DNA from: Corynebacterium glucuronolyticum DSM 44120
GTDB lineage: Bacteria; Actinomycetota; Actinomycetes; Mycobacteriales; Mycobacteriaceae
NCBI RefSeq assembly: GCF_030440595.1
Contig: NZ_CP047452.1
Span: 2,170,001-2,234,000 of the forward strand
DNA: 64,000 bases
Direction of reading: 5' to 3'
Shown: positions 9,251 through 19,571 of the stretch, in pieces
Numbering within the stretch: position 1 is the stretch's first letter
Layout: every line of letters starts with the position of its first letter
The notes under the pieces: model-generated
Seen by the model: the letters and a program-made list of their open reading frames with translations, nothing else
What the model was told of the DNA's origin: nothing
The model's database searches: none
Position numbers and translations under genes: made by a program

Positions 9251-10929
9251 TGCAGGTTTCCTCCTTCCTGGCTTGTGTGTGTGCCGTATGGGAACACATC
9301 GTTTACAAGGCCGGTGTCACCGTCGTCTGCGTAGTGTTCGATCGGTCGGATGAACACGTCATTGGCACTGAACTGCGTTATGTCCACCGGTGTGGACTGT
9401 GGTGTGCGTGCCACATCACAACCGCTGCGGTGCGGGGTGTGGCCGTTTTTCATCTCATGGGCGATCGTTGTTTGCAGTCGCTGCAATACCGTCATGGTGG
9501 GGACAAGCTTTTTGTTTAAAGCTTCACGGCAGGCCGGTTCAAGGGTTGTTTTACCGTGCTTTTTGCCCAGCTTGGCAAGAATATTGCGTACCTGGAACAA
9601 CCCTTTGGGAGTGGCTGCTTGATTCCTGTCAATAATCATTGTGACAACGGTAAGCGTTGCCGGCCCGAACGAGGATGCCCAGGAGATAAGCTCATCCCGG
9701 GTAAGCACATTATGGCTGGTGTCCCCATCGGCAGGCCCGTGGGCAGGATCGGTTGAATACCGGTATTTAAAACCTGTAAGCCGCACATGTTCCGCGACGA
9801 TATGCTCCCCGTCAAACAAGGTCACCAGCCCTGGAGTGATCCGTGCAGTAAGTCGTTTACCGACCAGCGTAAAAGGAACCGAATAGTACTGGTAGTCGCA
9901 CATGACATGCCAGTTACGATCCACCTTGGGGTGTTTCCACACCACATCAGTAAACGCCGTTGCGGGAAGATCCCGCATCACCGGTGCTTCTTCCTCATCG
10001 AACCGCTTACGCCTGGTAGTGCCATCCGGGCGGGTAAGACCACTGTTGATGTCCTCCAGCCGGATAGCGATCTCCTCATTAAGATCATCCAGACTGTAAA
10101 ACGTCACTCCATCGAAATAGCCCATGATCTTGGTGTAGGCAATCTGCACAGCACGCTCAACAGCTGCCTTATCCTTCGGGCGGGCAGGCCGTGTCGGCAC
10201 GATTGTCATCTGGTAGTAATCAGCCAATTCCTGATACTTGGGCAACACCAAACGATACGTGGAATGCTTCTTCGGGCGATACGTCGCTGTTGGTGCATTA
10301 TCCGGCACCACAACAGATGGCACTTTCCCTACATACTCCAAGGCTTGAACATGGCACTCCAACCACGCTGGCATCTTCTCGTTAGCCTTCGCAGTAACAA
10401 ACATCAACCCGGAATACGGGCACACCGCCACAAACAACGACGCTTTCATCCCCACCTCGCCGGTTGCAGCATCAACGATCGGGACCTTATCGCCTGCCCA
10501 ATCCACATACAGTTCCTGGCCTGGTTCATGTTCAACCACCCCATCCAGGTCATTAACCCGCAGATAGTCACGCAACCCCGCACAAAACTGCGAATACTGG
10601 TACTTCACCTCCCCATCCGCAGACTCGGCCGCCAAGTAATCCATCCACAATTGATTCCTTGTCAGGTGCCGATTGTTCTTCAGACGCTGTGCCAGAGCTT
10701 TGAAATCTGGCTGGTCATACGCCTGACGCCGGTTACTGCGCCCATCGGAAAACCTGGAAACAAACCAACCCGGAGGCAGCAAACGAAACGACTCAGCCGT
10801 GATCGACTCCTCCGCGATGATGGCCTTCACCCGCGACACATCACGCCGCGAACAGCCAAGAACAGTAGTAATCCGAGAATACGACGCACCATCAAGACAC
10901 ATCGCCATAATCTCTTTGAAGTTAGCCAC
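9247..10929 (-). CDS. istA: IstA transposase of IS21-family element
   Basis: A transposase of about 560 residues. An N-terminal helix-turn-helix (SYSRITTVLGCSRRDVSRVK) is followed by a DDE integrase core with YVDWAGDK, VVPDNAP and the glutamate of KAAVERAVQ, then a Mu-transposase-like C-terminal domain. I chose the GTG at 10929 (reading VANFKEI), which has GGAAGGGG upstream; an in-frame GTG at 10971 would add 14 residues. No lesion is visible, so the element is probably still mobile. Confidence 0.92.
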   Translation of the reverse strand: MANFKEIMAMCLDGASYSRITTVLGCSRRDVSRVKAIIAEESITAESFRLLPPGWFVSRFSDGRSNRRQAYDQPDFKALAQRLKNNRHLTRNQLWMDYLAAESADGEVKYQYSQFCAGLRDYLRVNDLDGVVEHEPGQELYVDWAGDKVPIVDAATGEVGMKASLFVAVCPYSGLMFVTAKANEKMPAWLECHVQALEYVGKVPSVVVPDNAPTATYRPKKHSTYRLVLPKYQELADYYQMTIVPTRPARPKDKAAVERAVQIAYTKIMGYFDGVTFYSLDDLNEEIAIRLEDINSGLTRPDGTTRRKRFDEEEAPVMRDLPATAFTDVVWKHPKVDRNWHVMCDYQYYSVPFTLVGKRLTARITPGLVTLFDGEHIVAEHVRLTGFKYRYSTDPAHGPADGDTSHNVLTRDELISWASSFGPATLTVVTMIIDRNQAATPKGLFQVRNILAKLGKKHGKTTLEPACREALNKKLVPTMTVLQRLQTTIAHEMKNGHTPHRSGCDVARTPQSTPVDITQFSANDVFIRPIEHYADDGDTGLVNDVFPYGTHTSQEGGNLQ

Positions 10930-11090
10930 AAAGACCAACCCCTTCCATGTTGAAACTAGCCACGACGCCACAAGAACATGACGCCGCCACTAACAACAAT
11001 GAAGGAAAAACCCACCCAGTACCGACTACGCACACCCCCAGTACCAACTACGCAGACAACCGGTACCAACAACCCCTATTTCGCACGTGT

Positions 11091-12960
11091 AACCAAGCCC
11101 CACGCTACAAAACCGCAGGCACAGGAGCGACACTCCTACAGAAACTTTGTTCAACTTAAGTAGCGCCGGCGGTCGCCACATAGCACAGCCACACCGTGCG
11201 CTGCATTTCGTTTCTCGTCAGGTATCCCCAATCATGTCGCCGTCCCACAGGCGAGGTGGCATCCGCAATACGCCGGAGCCAGCAATCGAAGTATATCCAC
11301 CCATATTCCTAGAGAAAGCCCCACAAAAATACGATTTTCGAAGCACGCCACAGAAAGGAGAGACTCAGTGTTCAAGCCGGCGAAACCAATACCGACGAGC
11401 ACCACCACACGATAACCGCACCAGTAATCCACACCTCCTGGTACAACGTGGCCAGCCTTACTCCGAACCCCGACAGCCTTATTACCAAGATTCCCACCAC
11501 CAGGCGATGCGATCCTCTTCCTCCTGAGACCACTCACGCTGTTTACCCCCAGGAGCGCAACTGGTCCTCCACTTTCACTCGCCACCAGCAACACTGCCAC
11601 ACGTTCAAACCAGTTCCAGCAATCTCTTCACCTAACTGGAAATCACCATTATAGAAATCGTCCCTCACTCCCCACCTAAGCTTTCCCCCAGACACCCTTC
11701 CTCATCTCATGCGGGTCGCCACGACTTTCAACCGCTTCCACAACTCCAATAACGAGGTCCTCTACTTCTCTCCCAAGCTTTTCGACGACACTCCGAACGT
11801 AACTTCCTCGCCACGTACTACGGCGACACATACTACTATTCGGACAGGCCCCGGTACATCATCCTCACCCCCCACCAGGCATCCCTGCGAGCAAGCCACA
11901 GCCACCATCAACGACGACCGTTCCGAGGCACTCCACACTCAAATGCCCCTATCCTCCGCCAACATCTACCACTACAAGACCGACGATGCTCTCTAACTAC
12001 TTAAGACAGAACCCTTGTTCGCTCCTGTCGACGACACCATAACAATCGCCGAGGACCAACTAGCTTATCCATCCTGATGCCTCCGTCCTCCTCGCCAGAA
12101 ACCTCATCAGCAGATCTCATTCCAGAAACCGACGCCCCTACCATCGTGACCTACCTTGCTTACCCCGCACCATGTTCGTCGCCCTCCCACACCCAGCCCA
12201 GTTATACAAGCTACTCAACGACATCACCACCAACTTTCCTCCTCCAAACCTTTCCGCATCCATCCCCCGACAAGGAAATTATTCCGTTAGGATAAATGGA
12301 ACAGCTTGCAATAATCTACTCCACTACGATTCGTCCCCGAAGTGTTACTAAGACAAGTGCCTCTCCTTAGCAACTCGACGGCAAGTCACAGCGCTGGGAT
12401 CGCTTTCCCGCCGACTTATAGTGCATCATCCTTCTTCAAAGAAGTCTAATCCCCACCTGCACCTCTCGGCACCTTCTGCGGAGCGAACTTTACAACAATG
12501 AGTTTCTGGAAAATGCCAAACTCTATATAGTTCAGCGCTCCACATTTTTCGACATACACACGCTATAGAAGCATTAAAAATGCCAGAGATTGTAAAGCAC
12601 CTCACTCCTTCTATCAACAGCCACTTGTCGCTACCTTCAATTACCGGATTGCGCTTTGTCACCCATTTACAGGTGGTTTCACAGTAAAAGGCATTAGTAG
12701 AACACTAAATCAGTAAAGCAATGCTCCAAACGAACTAGATTGTTTGAAAACAAATTTCAAAATACCTAGAGCAATGAAAGATCTAGAACACATTTAGTAC
12801 AACGTAGTGTGGGTTTACAGTTCATCAGACAAACGACTTCAAATTCTAAAGCGATGCTCAAGGCCAAAATTTCCCGGAATCAATCAGACCTACTATCAAT
12901 TTCCCCGGTTAAAGTAGCAGATACTACTGGCTGTAAAATCTTCGCGTATCGCAAGTCCAC
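11091..12960. other. Gene-poor stretch with possible decayed coding remnants
   Basis: About 1.9 kb with no intact gene. From 11160 to about 12300 the plus strand is strikingly C-rich and short open frames hop between phases, for example one reading SWYNVASLTPNPDS near 11430 and one reading YGDTYYYSDRPRYI near 11820. This is what an eroded coding region would look like, but no family is recognisable. From 12300 to 12960 the DNA becomes AT-rich and holds nothing I can support. It marks the left edge of the polysaccharide locus. Confidence 0.4.
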
Positions 12961-14130
12961 CTAATCTCGCTGGTAAAGGTCAGCAGTCACCAATTCGCCG
13001 TCATAACCGGCGAGATCAGGTGACCACCTATTAGCCAGGACTACGTCACTCTCCTCTAGAAACTTGTCCAGATCAGCAACCAACGGACAACCACTGAATT
13101 CCGCCCCATCCAAGGTAGGCTCGTAGATCTTCACGGTGATCCCATGATTTATAAGCAGGTTAATGACATCCTGAATAGAGGAAGACCGAAAATTATCAGA
13201 TCCTGACTTCATCGTAAGCCGATAAACACCGACGATAATTGGGTTCATGGCAATAACCCTGTCAGCAATGAAAGCCTTTCGTTGATCGTTTGACTCCACA
13301 ATCGCCGAGATTAGTGACTGCGGAATGTCCTTGTAGTTAGCCAACAATTGGCGAGTATCCTTTGGCAGACAATAGCCACCATAACCAAAGCTAGGGTTGT
13401 TGTAGTGGTTACCGATTCTAGGATCAAGTGAGACCCCATCAATGATCTGCTTAGAGTTGAGTCCCATCTGCCTAGCGAAAGTATCCAACTCATTAAAGTA
13501 CGCAACTCTCATAGCCAAGTATGTATTAGCGAAAAGCTTAATAGCCTCAGCCTCCGTCGGGTCAGTTACAAGAACCGGCACGTCAAAGTCTAAAGCCGCG
13601 TTTTTAAGGAGAGTCGCAACCGATTTAGCTGCTTCCCTATCTACAGATGATGTAACAATACGTGAAGGATGTAGGTTGTCATACAGCGCCCTTCCTTCAC
13701 GCAGGAACTCAGGGCTAAAGACCAAAGTGAGCCCTGGAAAACGCTTAGCCATGCTCTTTGTGAAGCCGATCGGAACTGTGGACTTAATTACGACTGACGC
13801 CCACGGTTTCACATTGGATACTTGTTCCAGCACTGACTCCACCGAACTTGTATCGAAGTATTCAGTCTCTACATCGTAATCTGTCGGCGTGGCTATTACA
13901 GTAAGGTCCGCTTCCTCTAGTACTGAATCTCCGTCTGTCGTTGCTCGAAGATTAAGGTTTCCGGCCTGCAAAGCCTCCTGAATATCCTTGTCAACAATCG
14001 GCGAAGCTCCGTGATTTACAAGTTCGACTTTGTTCTTATCCAGATCAACGCCTACCACATCATTTTGAGCAGCAAGAAGAACCGCGTTAGATAGGCCGAC
14101 ATATCCTAGACCAAATACGACAATATGCAC
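12961..14130 (-). CDS. ugd: UDP-glucose 6-dehydrogenase (short type)
   Basis: A 389-residue nucleotide-sugar dehydrogenase that would oxidise UDP-glucose to UDP-glucuronate with NAD+. The N-terminal Rossmann motif is GLGYVG, followed by an acidic residue binding the ribose (VVGVDLD). The central signature and catalytic cysteine are in GYGGYCLPKDT at about residue 255; SPEFLREG is typical of the family. Length matches the short Gram-positive HasB/Cap3A group. It is the leftmost gene of the polysaccharide locus and lies alone on the minus strand, starting with ATG. A strong hairpin lies about 140 bp upstream. The exact substrate is inferred from the family. Confidence 0.88.
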   Translation of the reverse strand: MHIVVFGLGYVGLSNAVLLAAQNDVVGVDLDKNKVELVNHGASPIVDKDIQEALQAGNLNLRATTDGDSVLEEADLTVIATPTDYDVETEYFDTSSVESVLEQVSNVKPWASVVIKSTVPIGFTKSMAKRFPGLTLVFSPEFLREGRALYDNLHPSRIVTSSVDREAAKSVATLLKNAALDFDVPVLVTDPTEAEAIKLFANTYLAMRVAYFNELDTFARQMGLNSKQIIDGVSLDPRIGNHYNNPSFGYGGYCLPKDTRQLLANYKDIPQSLISAIVESNDQRKAFIADRVIAMNPIIVGVYRLTMKSGSDNFRSSSIQDVINLLINHGITVKIYEPTLDGAEFSGCPLVADLDKFLEESDVVLANRWSPDLAGYDGELVTADLYQRD

Positions 14131-14268
14131 CGCTTACGCCTTTCGAAAAATAGGACACATTTGCAACAGATTTATCTTAGATCCTAGCTAGAAGGTGCGC
14201 CTTTGTTATGCCGAGCAGATTTTTCCCGAACACACTTTAAAAACGGCTACCAGTTAGGTACTCTACTT

Positions 14269-14325
14269 AAGGATGCCATCTCATTTTAGAGCTACGTGTT
14301 TCGCACGTTGAGATGGCATCCTTTT
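14269..14325. terminator. Long stem-loop with nested hairpin
   Basis: Perfect 15-bp arms (AAGGATGCCATCTCA at 14269-14283 and its complement at 14311-14325) with A- and T-rich flanks on both sides. The loop contains a second small hairpin, ACGTG/CACGT. It could work as a bidirectional terminator between ugd and the plus-strand polysaccharide genes. Confidence 0.65.
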
Positions 14326-15085
14326 ATTGAGGTGACGAACCAAAACCGAATGAGATTGAAACAATGACTCCAATCTTCACCCTATTCCTTCTTCCGGATC
14401 CAAGCATCTTTATTACGTAAAGCATTTTATCAGTGGCGCAATAAGAAAAATTCACCCTCGGACTGGCAGGCGAAAATTTCTGAATTATTTCACCAACAGT
14501 AATACCCTTACAGAAAAATTTCCAATTGTTACCAACTAGTTCCGCAACCACATCCTATTCGTATTAGAAAACCAGGAACGCCTGCATTGCTAGTAGAATT
14601 CCCTAATAGCATTCTGGACCACTCCTTTATAGTTGTGACCAGAAGAGTCGGAATCTACCGACGTTACAGTGCCCGCGACAGCAGACTACTAGCCTTCGAA
14701 GCCTCCCAATCTGAAACCAGTTTCTGACACCGTACGCTTCCAGGTAGGTTATCGCTGTCTCGCTCGCCAGCCATGTCGGTATGGGACCCCGAATAAAGAT
14801 GGAAAGCTACGATTCCCCGCCGAACTACCACGCTGTCCAAACCGTAGTGAAAAAGACCGGGGCATCCCAAAAATTTCCTCTGCCAATGCTTCAGAACGCA
14901 TTCCGACCCATGTGCAGGAAAACTCTATTACCAACTAGCTACAGGAGACAACAACAGTGTTGCAGAATTTCGAAGGAACTCAGGTTAAGAACGATACCCA
15001 TAGCAGCTACCTGCTTTTAGACTATGATCCCACGCAACTAACCGCCTAAAGTAACATTATTCACAAGGAGATATAGCACGTCGAG
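14326..15085. other. Intergenic region upstream of export operon
   Basis: About 760 bp, AT-rich, with no supported gene. It must hold the promoter of the plus-strand operon starting at 15086. The only feature I can point to is AAGGAGA about 15 bp before the GTG at 15086. Confidence 0.35.
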
Positions 15086-15670
15086 GTGAAGAGGAAGCCG
15101 ATGTACACAGAGACTCACATCTACAGCGACAGCGTAGTTTCAATTCCGCTCTCTGCTATTCGTGACGGAGCCGTAGTTTTCAAAATCTCGCAATTCGATC
15201 CGAGAAAAGTCGTGGAGGGCGATGTTGTTAATCTTGGGGAACTACCGCTGCCGGCTATCACGAGTTTGGACGATTCAACCCTCCAGAAAATCCGCCTATT
15301 CCTCTCAAGTTCCAACCTCGGCAATACAGATTTACTTAACACTCTGGTTGCCCAGAACTTAACCGTCTTAACGATGGAAAAGGACATCTACTGGTGCACT
15401 AGAACTTTTCACAATAATCAGCCCGTTTTCCAGGTTTCTAGGGAAATAATCGAACAAATCCCCATGCTAGAGAGAAGGATAACACTTCTTCAAGAGAATT
15501 TGATCGCACAAAAATCAAAAAAACCAAGAGTATCTAGTCAGCAACCACAAATCAGTGCACGAATGTTAACACGAGAGCTCGCATTACGAGCTAACCGGAA
15601 ATACGGTGAGTACATTCCGAAGGCCCTCTTTCCCCTACTCCTTACCTTGTGGCGGAAAATTTCTAAGTAA
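15086..15670 (+). CDS. Hypothetical protein of polysaccharide locus (194 aa)
   Basis: A 194-residue protein starting at GTG 15086; an ATG at 15101 is an alternative. The N-terminal part looks like a beta-rich domain. The C-terminal part is basic and helical (LALRANRKYG then LWRKISK) and could lie on a membrane or on a partner. No known motif is seen. It is first in a plus-strand run with a glycosyltransferase, ABC export proteins and a PP-loop enzyme. Two similarly unknown genes lie at 31040-32253 on the other side of the insertion-sequence nest. A role in polysaccharide assembly is inferred from position only. Confidence 0.6.
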   Translation: MKRKPMYTETHIYSDSVVSIPLSAIRDGAVVFKISQFDPRKVVEGDVVNLGELPLPAITSLDDSTLQKIRLFLSSSNLGNTDLLNTLVAQNLTVLTMEKDIYWCTRTFHNNQPVFQVSREIIEQIPMLERRITLLQENLIAQKSKKPRVSSQQPQISARMLTRELALRANRKYGEYIPKALFPLLLTLWRKISK

Positions 15671-15716
15671 TTACGCAAGCTTAACATCTGGGACTTCACA
15701 TACTAAGGGCAAAATC

Positions 15717-17840
15717 ATGTACATGGACCGACAATTCGAAGATGGCATCAGCGTCGTCATACCGACCAACCGCAATATATCCTACTTAAAGAAATCACTA
15801 AGTTCCCTGCTGGATCAAACTCTCAATAAGTCGCTATTCGAGGTCATTTTGGTGTACAGCGGACCCGAAAGTGCACATAATTTCAGTCAAGAATTTCGAT
15901 CAGAGTGGTTGAATCATGGTGGCAACCTCACTCAGCTTTACTGTGCGGATACCGGAGCTAGCAGAGCAAGAAACCTCGGAATTCGGACGGCAAACCGAAA
16001 ATATCTTACATTTCTCGATGACGACGATTATTTAGATCCGAATTACCTCGAGGCCCTGCTTTCAAAGTCAAGTATGAACTGTATCACGATAACAGGGCTA
16101 AACGAATTCGCCCCTGACACCACTAGCAAGCCAAAAGCAAGTGCTCTTCGTCACAAATTGGAGGCCGGAAAAGGTACGTCCCGCCCACTTGGACAGGCTT
16201 CCTGGAGCCTTGGATTCAATGCTTGCAAAAGCATCCCGACTCGCTTGATTCCGAGGGAGGGGTTTGATGAGGACTTAAAATCAGGCGAGGATGTCGTTTT
16301 CTTTGCGCATTTTTTAAGAAAATCAGGTATAACGGCAAAATTCCTTGATGACTATACAAATTCTTATTACAACCGAGCATTGACACAAAACTCAGTTTCA
16401 AGAGCTCAGGAAACCTTCGACTTTTGCGTCGACCAAAGGCTAGCTTGCATAAAGGCGCTCAGAAACATCACAGTAGCTCCAGAGAATCTTCCAGGCCTAG
16501 AACAGCTTGTACGCTCCCAGGCCGGTTTTATTGAACGATTCAGTAAGAAAAACCCGAAACTACGCAAGAGGATCATCGAAGCTGTTACCGAAGCATCAAT
16601 TCCAGACTTTCCTTGGGATGTTGTAAGTTCCATCAACTGCAATCTACTGTTCTTCTGCTATTGTTTTCCGCCTTATGCGGATGCCTCAGCAAACGTTGCT
16701 GCAAAATACTTGTTAAATCGCAATGAAATTGCCGATGTAGTCTGCAACGACATGTCGACGGTACGAAACCAAGATTTGGATTTCTGGCAGGTTTGCAAAC
16801 CGTACATTCACAAGCAGGAAATCTTACGTACACCGACTACCTTCGCGAACTGGGAAGGAGTTTCTGTTTTCGCCGAAAAAGCAGTTGAATGGGCAGAAAT
16901 CCAGAAATCGTATTACACCGAAATATTTTCTCGAGCTCTTTGGGTTGGTTCCCTTGCAGCGGGCGCTTTGTACAAACTCAAACATCCTGAAGTTAAATGG
17001 ATCGCTGAATTGTCCGACCCATTAACTGTAGATGTGCAGGGGCAAATTCGCGGAGGCCAATTGACCGAAAACACTACGTCAAAGACGCTTATAGACTACT
17101 TGAAATCCATTGGAATACAACCAGAGAAGACATGGACTCTTTTTCAGCTACTTGAGACTGTAACCTATGTGCTCGCAGATGAAGTGCGATTTACAAACGA
17201 GAATCAGCGCAAAGTTATGGCATCCGCTATACCAAGCAGTCTTTCTTCAACGCTGATGAAGAAAAGCGTAGTGGCGCAGCATGAAACTCCTCCCCCAACG
17301 CTTTACGCACTTCGAGAACTAAATCTTGATTTACCGAAGGACACTATCAACATTGGCTACTTCGGCAATTTTTACGAAAACCGTGGCATACAAGAAATAC
17401 TTGATCCACTACGAGCTATTAATTCCGATGCGGCAAAGCTAACGCTCAATGTTTTCACATCATCACCAAATGACTTGACTACTTCCTATCATTCAGATAT
17501 TGCAAAACAATTTTTAAAATTTCACCAGCAACTACCCTACTTGGAGTTCTTGTCAGCGTTGACCGAGATGGACTGCCTGCTCGTAATTGATTCCGTTTCG
17601 AAAAATTATTTCGATCTTAATCCCTTTCTTCCCTCCAAATATTCCGACTATAGAGGCTCTGGGACCCCGATCTGGGGAATCGTGGAAGAAGGATCACCAT
17701 TATCCAATCAACCTTTAGATTTTAGGAGCAGCACTGGCAATATAGCCTCGACAGAAAGCGTTTTGCGTGAAATTATAATGAACTTAAGTTCCAACCAAGC
17801 TAATGAAGATGATCTCCAAGAGGACTACAGTGGAAAGTGA
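15717..17840 (+). CDS. Two-domain glycosyltransferase (GT2 + GT-B-like)
   Basis: A protein of about 707 residues. The N-terminal half is a family 2 GT-A domain: ISVVIPTNRN at the start and the metal/nucleotide motif FLDDDDYLD at about residue 100. The C-terminal half resembles a GT-B nucleotide-binding domain, with INIGYFGNFYENRG and a late acidic region around GIVEEGS. A double catalytic unit like this often builds a repeating disaccharide or caps a chain. The ATG at 15717 is chosen, with AAGGGC upstream; the open frame extends further left over the previous gene but without a ribosome site. Its end overlaps the ABC permease start by 11 bp. Specific sugars cannot be told. Confidence 0.75.
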   Translation: MYMDRQFEDGISVVIPTNRNISYLKKSLSSLLDQTLNKSLFEVILVYSGPESAHNFSQEFRSEWLNHGGNLTQLYCADTGASRARNLGIRTANRKYLTFLDDDDYLDPNYLEALLSKSSMNCITITGLNEFAPDTTSKPKASALRHKLEAGKGTSRPLGQASWSLGFNACKSIPTRLIPREGFDEDLKSGEDVVFFAHFLRKSGITAKFLDDYTNSYYNRALTQNSVSRAQETFDFCVDQRLACIKALRNITVAPENLPGLEQLVRSQAGFIERFSKKNPKLRKRIIEAVTEASIPDFPWDVVSSINCNLLFFCYCFPPYADASANVAAKYLLNRNEIADVVCNDMSTVRNQDLDFWQVCKPYIHKQEILRTPTTFANWEGVSVFAEKAVEWAEIQKSYYTEIFSRALWVGSLAAGALYKLKHPEVKWIAELSDPLTVDVQGQIRGGQLTENTTSKTLIDYLKSIGIQPEKTWTLFQLLETVTYVLADEVRFTNENQRKVMASAIPSSLSSTLMKKSVVAQHETPPPTLYALRELNLDLPKDTINIGYFGNFYENRGIQEILDPLRAINSDAAKLTLNVFTSSPNDLTTSYHSDIAKQFLKFHQQLPYLEFLSALTEMDCLLVIDSVSKNYFDLNPFLPSKYSDYRGSGTPIWGIVEEGSPLSNQPLDFRSSTGNIASTESVLREIIMNLSSNQANEDDLQEDYSGK

Positions 17841-18720
17841 TACAACCAACGGTAAGACGGAGAAGTTTACGATCTGTCGCGTAGATACTTCTGGCCTCCA
17901 GGAAGTGGGCTCGAGTAAGGGTCTTGTCCCGTATTTAAAGGAAATTTGGGCTCGCAGGGATTATATTACTGCTGACGCTAAGGCAAAGGCTTTCCGAACA
18001 ACACGAGACTACAAGTGGTGGAGATTCTGGCTAATCGGGAGCCCTTTGCTTGAGGCTCTACTTTATGGATTTATGTTTGGGGTTTTGCTCAAGACCTCAA
18101 GGGGGGTGGAAAACTTTGTTGGTTTTGTCATCATAGGGATCACTCTTTTCGGCGCTATGAACCGACTCCTTATGGCAGGAGTTGGGCTAATCGAAGCAAA
18201 CAAGGGAATGATTCGAGCATTTTCTTTCCCAACAGCTGCCATCACTTTTTCTGTGATTCTAAGGTACATCTATGATCTAACACCCTCGGTAATCATAGCT
18301 TCGATTGTTGCGCTACTATTTCAGCTAAATTTCACTCCTCCCGGTGCAACTGCCTTCTTTGCGGTTATCGTCTTTGCCTTAACACTCTTATTTGGCGCAG
18401 GGCTAACCTTTATTACAGCTCGGTTGACTTCATTCTTACCGGATTTCAGAGCAATTCTAGAGCTTTTCAGCAGAGGCTGGATGTTTGCCTCAGGAATTTT
18501 CTATTCCATGGAGCGCTATGCTACGAACCCCCTTGTCTACAATCTTTTCTCCGCAAATCCCGCCTACCAGTACATTACAGCTTTTCGAAAGTGCCTTTTA
18601 TACAACCAAATTCCATCAGTATCAGAATGGACGAGTCTTTTTTGCTGGGGAATCGGAACCTTTTCGTTCGGTATCCTTTTCTTCTGGCAAGCTGAGGACA
18701 GGTACAAACAGGAGAGCTAG
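17830..18720 (+). CDS. wzm: ABC-2 type polysaccharide export permease (Wzm/TagG-like)
   Basis: A protein of about 296 residues with a long cytoplasmic N-terminus containing a WWRFWLIGSPL motif and about six hydrophobic segments, the pattern of Wzm/TagG permeases that move finished polysaccharide or teichoic acid across the membrane. GTG at 17830 is chosen; it overlaps the glycosyltransferase end and has AAGAGGA upstream. The frame continues to an ATG at 17803, which is less likely. It is followed by its ATPase after 15 bp. Corynebacteria also carry a Wzm/Wzt pair for galactan, but the neighbours here suggest a second, strain-specific exporter. Confidence 0.82.
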   Translation: MESDTTNGKTEKFTICRVDTSGLQEVGSSKGLVPYLKEIWARRDYITADAKAKAFRTTRDYKWWRFWLIGSPLLEALLYGFMFGVLLKTSRGVENFVGFVIIGITLFGAMNRLLMAGVGLIEANKGMIRAFSFPTAAITFSVILRYIYDLTPSVIIASIVALLFQLNFTPPGATAFFAVIVFALTLLFGAGLTFITARLTSFLPDFRAILELFSRGWMFASGIFYSMERYATNPLVYNLFSANPAYQYITAFRKCLLYNQIPSVSEWTSLFCWGIGTFSFGILFFWQAEDRYKQES

Positions 18721-18735
18721 GAAAGCGAACACGGT

Positions 18736-19560
18736 ATGGAAAAAGTTATCACGGATCCCGCCGTTGTCGTCGACAACGTCAAGAAAACCTATGTTGTAAC
18801 AGAAGGTGGCTCTAGGGATGCCAAATCATTTTTTGCAAAAATGAGCAAGAAGACTAAAGAAGTCAAGTCGCTTAAAGGCGTTAGCTTGATTGTAAGAGCT
18901 GGAGAATCCGTAGGGTTGATCGGGCGCAATGGATCCGGAAAATCAACGTTACTTAAACTCATCGCGGGTGCTGAACCTCCCACCGAAGGCAAAGTTCTCG
19001 TCTCGAGTCGCCCAACGCTACTGGGGGTAGCCCCTGCACTCCAACCATATCTCAGTGGACGCCAAAACATCATCCTGGGATGTCTCGCTCTTGGTATGGC
19101 TAAAGATGAAGCCCTACAATTAGAACCCTCAATCTCACAGTGGGCAGATATCGGTGATGCCATCGAGAGACCAATGAACACCTACTCTGCAGGACAAATG
19201 GCCAGATTAAGTTTTGCAATCTCAACAGCCGTTCATCCTGAAATACTTCTCATAGACGAAGCTTTATCTACAGGAGACGGAGCATTCGTAGAAAAAGCGA
19301 AAGCCAGGATGGCCGGACTTCTTTCCGAGGCAGGCACTCTCTTCCTTGTGTCACATGCGACAGCTCAAATCGTTGAGAATTGCGCTAGATCAATTTGGAT
19401 TCACAATGGACAAATTATCGCTGACGGGCCTACAGAAACCGTGGTGCCAAGATACACTGAATGGATTTCTTTGCTGGGGAAAAAGCCCAATCAAGCCGCA
19501 GCCCTAGTCAAAATAGTACAAAAAGAGCTGGAACCGATCAGTATTTCCTCGTTAGAATAG
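18736..19560 (+). CDS. wzt: ABC transporter ATPase for polysaccharide export (Wzt/TagH-like)
   Basis: A 274-residue ATPase with Walker A GRNGSGKST, a signature in the YSAGQMARL form typical of polysaccharide exporters, Walker B ILLIDEALSTGD and H-loop SHAT. There is no long C-terminal carbohydrate-binding domain, unlike O-antigen Wzt proteins that recognise a chain cap. It pairs with the preceding permease. The downstream PP-loop gene begins 11 bp after its stop. Confidence 0.88.
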   Translation: MEKVITDPAVVVDNVKKTYVVTEGGSRDAKSFFAKMSKKTKEVKSLKGVSLIVRAGESVGLIGRNGSGKSTLLKLIAGAEPPTEGKVLVSSRPTLLGVAPALQPYLSGRQNIILGCLALGMAKDEALQLEPSISQWADIGDAIERPMNTYSAGQMARLSFAISTAVHPEILLIDEALSTGDGAFVEKAKARMAGLLSEAGTLFLVSHATAQIVENCARSIWIHNGQIIADGPTETVVPRYTEWISLLGKKPNQAAALVKIVQKELEPISISSLE

Positions 19561-19571
19561 TATGAACCTAA

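Larger units (their letters stand above)
8383..11085 (-). mobile_element. Intact IS21-family element
   Basis: A 2703-bp element with TG...CA ends (TGCCAAGAGCGG at the left, CCCCTATTTCGCA at the right), several subterminal GGTACTG-type repeats at both ends, and intact istA and istB genes. It is flanked by the 5-bp direct repeat CGTGT (8378-8382 and 11086-11090), the expected target duplication. It separates the AlbA-type pseudogene from its presumed promoter. Partial copies of the same element occur at 25582-25669, 27383-27447 and 28276-28978. Confidence 0.9.

Noticed and set aside
9787..10953. A 388-codon open frame opposite istA
   Set aside because: Antisense to a full transposase with visible catalytic motifs.
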